Part shown: positions 62,860 to 64,000 of the stretch, piece by piece
Numbering within the stretch: position 1 is the stretch's first letter
Layout of the letters: each line of letters starts with the position of its first letter
NCBI GenBank assembly: GCA_021784595.1
Contig: JAJYHT010000021.1
Coordinates: 1 to 64,000 of the forward strand
Source of the DNA: Bacillota bacterium
Lineage (GTDB): Bacteria > Bacillota > Sulfobacillia > Sulfobacillales > Sulfobacillaceae
Direction of reading: 5' to 3'
DNA length: 64,000 bases
Translations under genes and position numbers: made by a program
The notes under the pieces: generated by a model
The model's database searches: none
The model's input: the letters and a program-made list of their open reading frames with translations, nothing else
Told to the model about the DNA's origin: nothing

Positions 62860-62867
62860 GACAACCC

Positions 62868-63358
62868 TTATGGTACTAAAAAACCCTCCAAAAGGGGGCT
62901 ACTCAAACCCCAGCCATTAGTAAAATTCTTGCCAAAATGAATTGGCGAAAACACGCGAGCCAGATCTAGTTGGTGTCGCTCAGAAGCAGTCAGCTTACTC
63001 CAACGCAATCGGCCAAAAGCTGCCAAGGTAATGTCGCCGTCTGGTGCGAGGTGGTGATGATATGGACTACGCATTACCTGTTGTCCGACGGCAGCCAATC
63101 TATTAACAAGTGACTCGGCAAACGTATTTCTTTCATCTAGCAGTAGAAAGCTGTCTCCTAATCCCATGTGACATAGGCGCGATGCCAATGATATTCCGGT
63201 GGGCCCCCCTCCAACGATCGCAATGCGTGTGTTAGGATTCTTGGCGCATCTTGTAGGCGTATGTTTTGTGGTTCAGGTAATTTGATGGTCTCTGTAAAGG
63301 CATCCAAGCCTAGTTCGATGGACCAAATACTATCACAACGTTTGTTGTATCTTATCAT
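62868..63358 (-). pseudogene. Broken FAD-dependent monooxygenase/oxidoreductase
   Basis: The ATG at 63358 overlaps the upstream MFS stop as ATGA. Its frame gives about 40 residues (IWSIELGLDAFTETIKLPEP), then the FAD motif appears only in a different frame: RIAIVGGGPTGISLASRL, continuing DSFLLLDERNTFAESLVNRL and QQVMRSPYHHHLAPDGD. That second frame stops at 62868 after only about 120 residues, while relatives of this FAD/NAD-binding, ornithine/lysine-monooxygenase-like group have 350 or more. So it carries a frameshift (between about 63190 and 63277) and a 3' truncation. A G6 run at the FAD motif is a plausible trouble spot. Confidence 0.65.
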
Positions 63359-64000
63359 TGTTGGGTTGCTCCTGTTTTAATGATGATTTCGCTTAGGGCA
63401 GAGCGCCCATACCACACTAGAGCAAGAAGTGCCAGTCCACATAACGCGATCATTCCTAGGAGAATACGCCCATGCCACCACGCGAAAAGTAACCCCGGGA
63501 GTAGAGAACCGATCGCGCGTACCACTTGATTAGAAAACGTAATCCCAGTTCGCATGGCGACAATTTTATCTGTTGGGGTTACCATATTTCGCATGGCACC
63601 ACTCATCACAAAAACGCCCGCCATTCCCCCATCTAATACCACGTATCCCATGGCTAAACCGTAATAGGTGCCTGACGTCAAAAGCATCAAGGATCCAAGG
63701 GCGGAGACACCTGAAGCGATAAACAGCGTTTTAACAGGATGGAAATGGCGACTATACTGCAAACGGTCGAGGATGGCGACAACCATAAAGTTAGCAATAC
63801 CGGCCAGCGTAAACGCTACCCCTGTAGCCATGTCAGGAAGATGAAGGTGACGAGCGATAATCAAAACCATATCAAGAACTACAGCTATGGAGACGAAGTT
63901 TGCAAGCCAGTCGATGACCGATAACGTAAACAAGGGAGGCGCAATAAGCATTCGTAATGACTCAAACAAACGTACTGGTTCTGCGTCTCTGAGTGACCGC
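63355..64000 (-). CDS. MFS transporter, C-terminal half (cut by window end)
   Basis: The open frame runs off the end of the window; 215 residues are visible. They begin in the central cytoplasmic loop (SLRDAEPVRLFESLRML) and contain helices 7-12, ending GRSALSEIIIKTGATQQ. The apparent start at 63969 is internal. The pattern is like MFS exporters next to siderophore or drug genes. It overlaps the broken FAD monooxygenase by ATGA, so the two were once co-translated. Confidence 0.85.
   Translation of the reverse strand, partial: RSLRDAEPVRLFESLRMLIAPPLFTLSVIDWLANFVSIAVVLDMVLIIARHLHLPDMATGVAFTLAGIANFMVVAILDRLQYSRHFHPVKTLFIASGVSALGSLMLLTSGTYYGLAMGYVVLDGGMAGVFVMSGAMRNMVTPTDKIVAMRTGITFSNQVVRAIGSLLPGLLFAWWHGRILLGMIALCGLALLALVWYGRSALSEIIIKTGATQQ

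Noticed and set aside
1-64000. CRISPR array, toxin-antitoxin pair, phage or defence island
   Set aside because: No regular direct-repeat array, Cas, restriction, Abi or phage structural gene is visible; the only mobile sequence is the IS607 region.

Overview
The window looks like chromosomal DNA of an acidophilic, mixotrophic Firmicute of the Sulfobacillus type. This is inference from gene content: a caa3-like heme-copper oxidase cluster with CtaG and a Tat-exported blue-copper protein, a DsrE-family protein, PEP carboxylase, a DarA-type c-di-AMP receptor and strong AGGAGG-type ribosome sites. There is no rRNA or tRNA in view to confirm the taxonomy. Nearly all the DNA is ordinary coding sequence of moderate GC. 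The last 3 kb is mobile, partly GC-richer and decayed.

Regions. (1) 1-7.7 kb: a GntR-controlled operon with a metal-dependent hydrolase, a PfkB sugar kinase, a GH4 glycosidase, and a family-5 lipoprotein with two permeases but no ATPase; probably glycoside uptake and breakdown. (2) 7.9-10.4 kb: a glycolate/lactate-type FAD dehydrogenase and a 2,4-dienoyl-CoA reductase. (3) 10.8-12.7 kb: an ArsR-like repressor divergent from an MFS exporter across a 40-bp palindrome. (4) 13.2-27.2 kb: what appears to be a complete reductive pyrimidine catabolic island. It has an NCS1 permease, cytosine deaminase, PreT/PreA dihydropyrimidine dehydrogenase, dihydropyrimidinase, beta-ureidopropionase, an omega-aminotransferase, two semialdehyde dehydrogenases and a PucR regulator. 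(5) 27.6-33 kb: an IclR-headed minus-strand operon with a class III CoA-transferase, a carbonyl-hydrolase-like amidohydrolase, an HMG-CoA-lyase-type enzyme and an MFS carrier; a degradation pathway for an unknown organic acid. (6) 33.5-49 kb: mixed housekeeping and unknown genes, including a zinc-finger protein, DsrE, a TPR protein, PEP carboxylase, DarA, FolE, a class II aldolase, a HisA-like orphan, a methyltransferase, a CrcB pair with DUF190, a lipid kinase, a sigma factor with a membrane partner, and a LigB dioxygenase. (7) 49.9-52.3 kb: an unusual MFS-acyltransferase fusion. (8) 52.4-60.9 kb: the terminal oxidase locus, holding ctaG, two tiny one-helix membrane proteins, three uncharacterised membrane proteins, the cupredoxin, CoxII, CoxI, CoxIII, a small subunit-like protein and ctaB, closed by a strong terminator. 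(9) 61.1-64 kb: an IS607-type element with a severely truncated tnpB, a frameshifted DUF6431-like gene, a possible short structured RNA, a broken FAD monooxygenase and an MFS gene cut by the window end.

The most interesting parts are the oxidase locus (small proteins and altered proton-channel residues in CoxI), the MFS-acyltransferase fusion, the kinase/GH4/ABC glycoside operon, and the promoter-hairpin-terminator unit beside the decayed mobile elements. I did not find a defence system, a CRISPR array or a phage.
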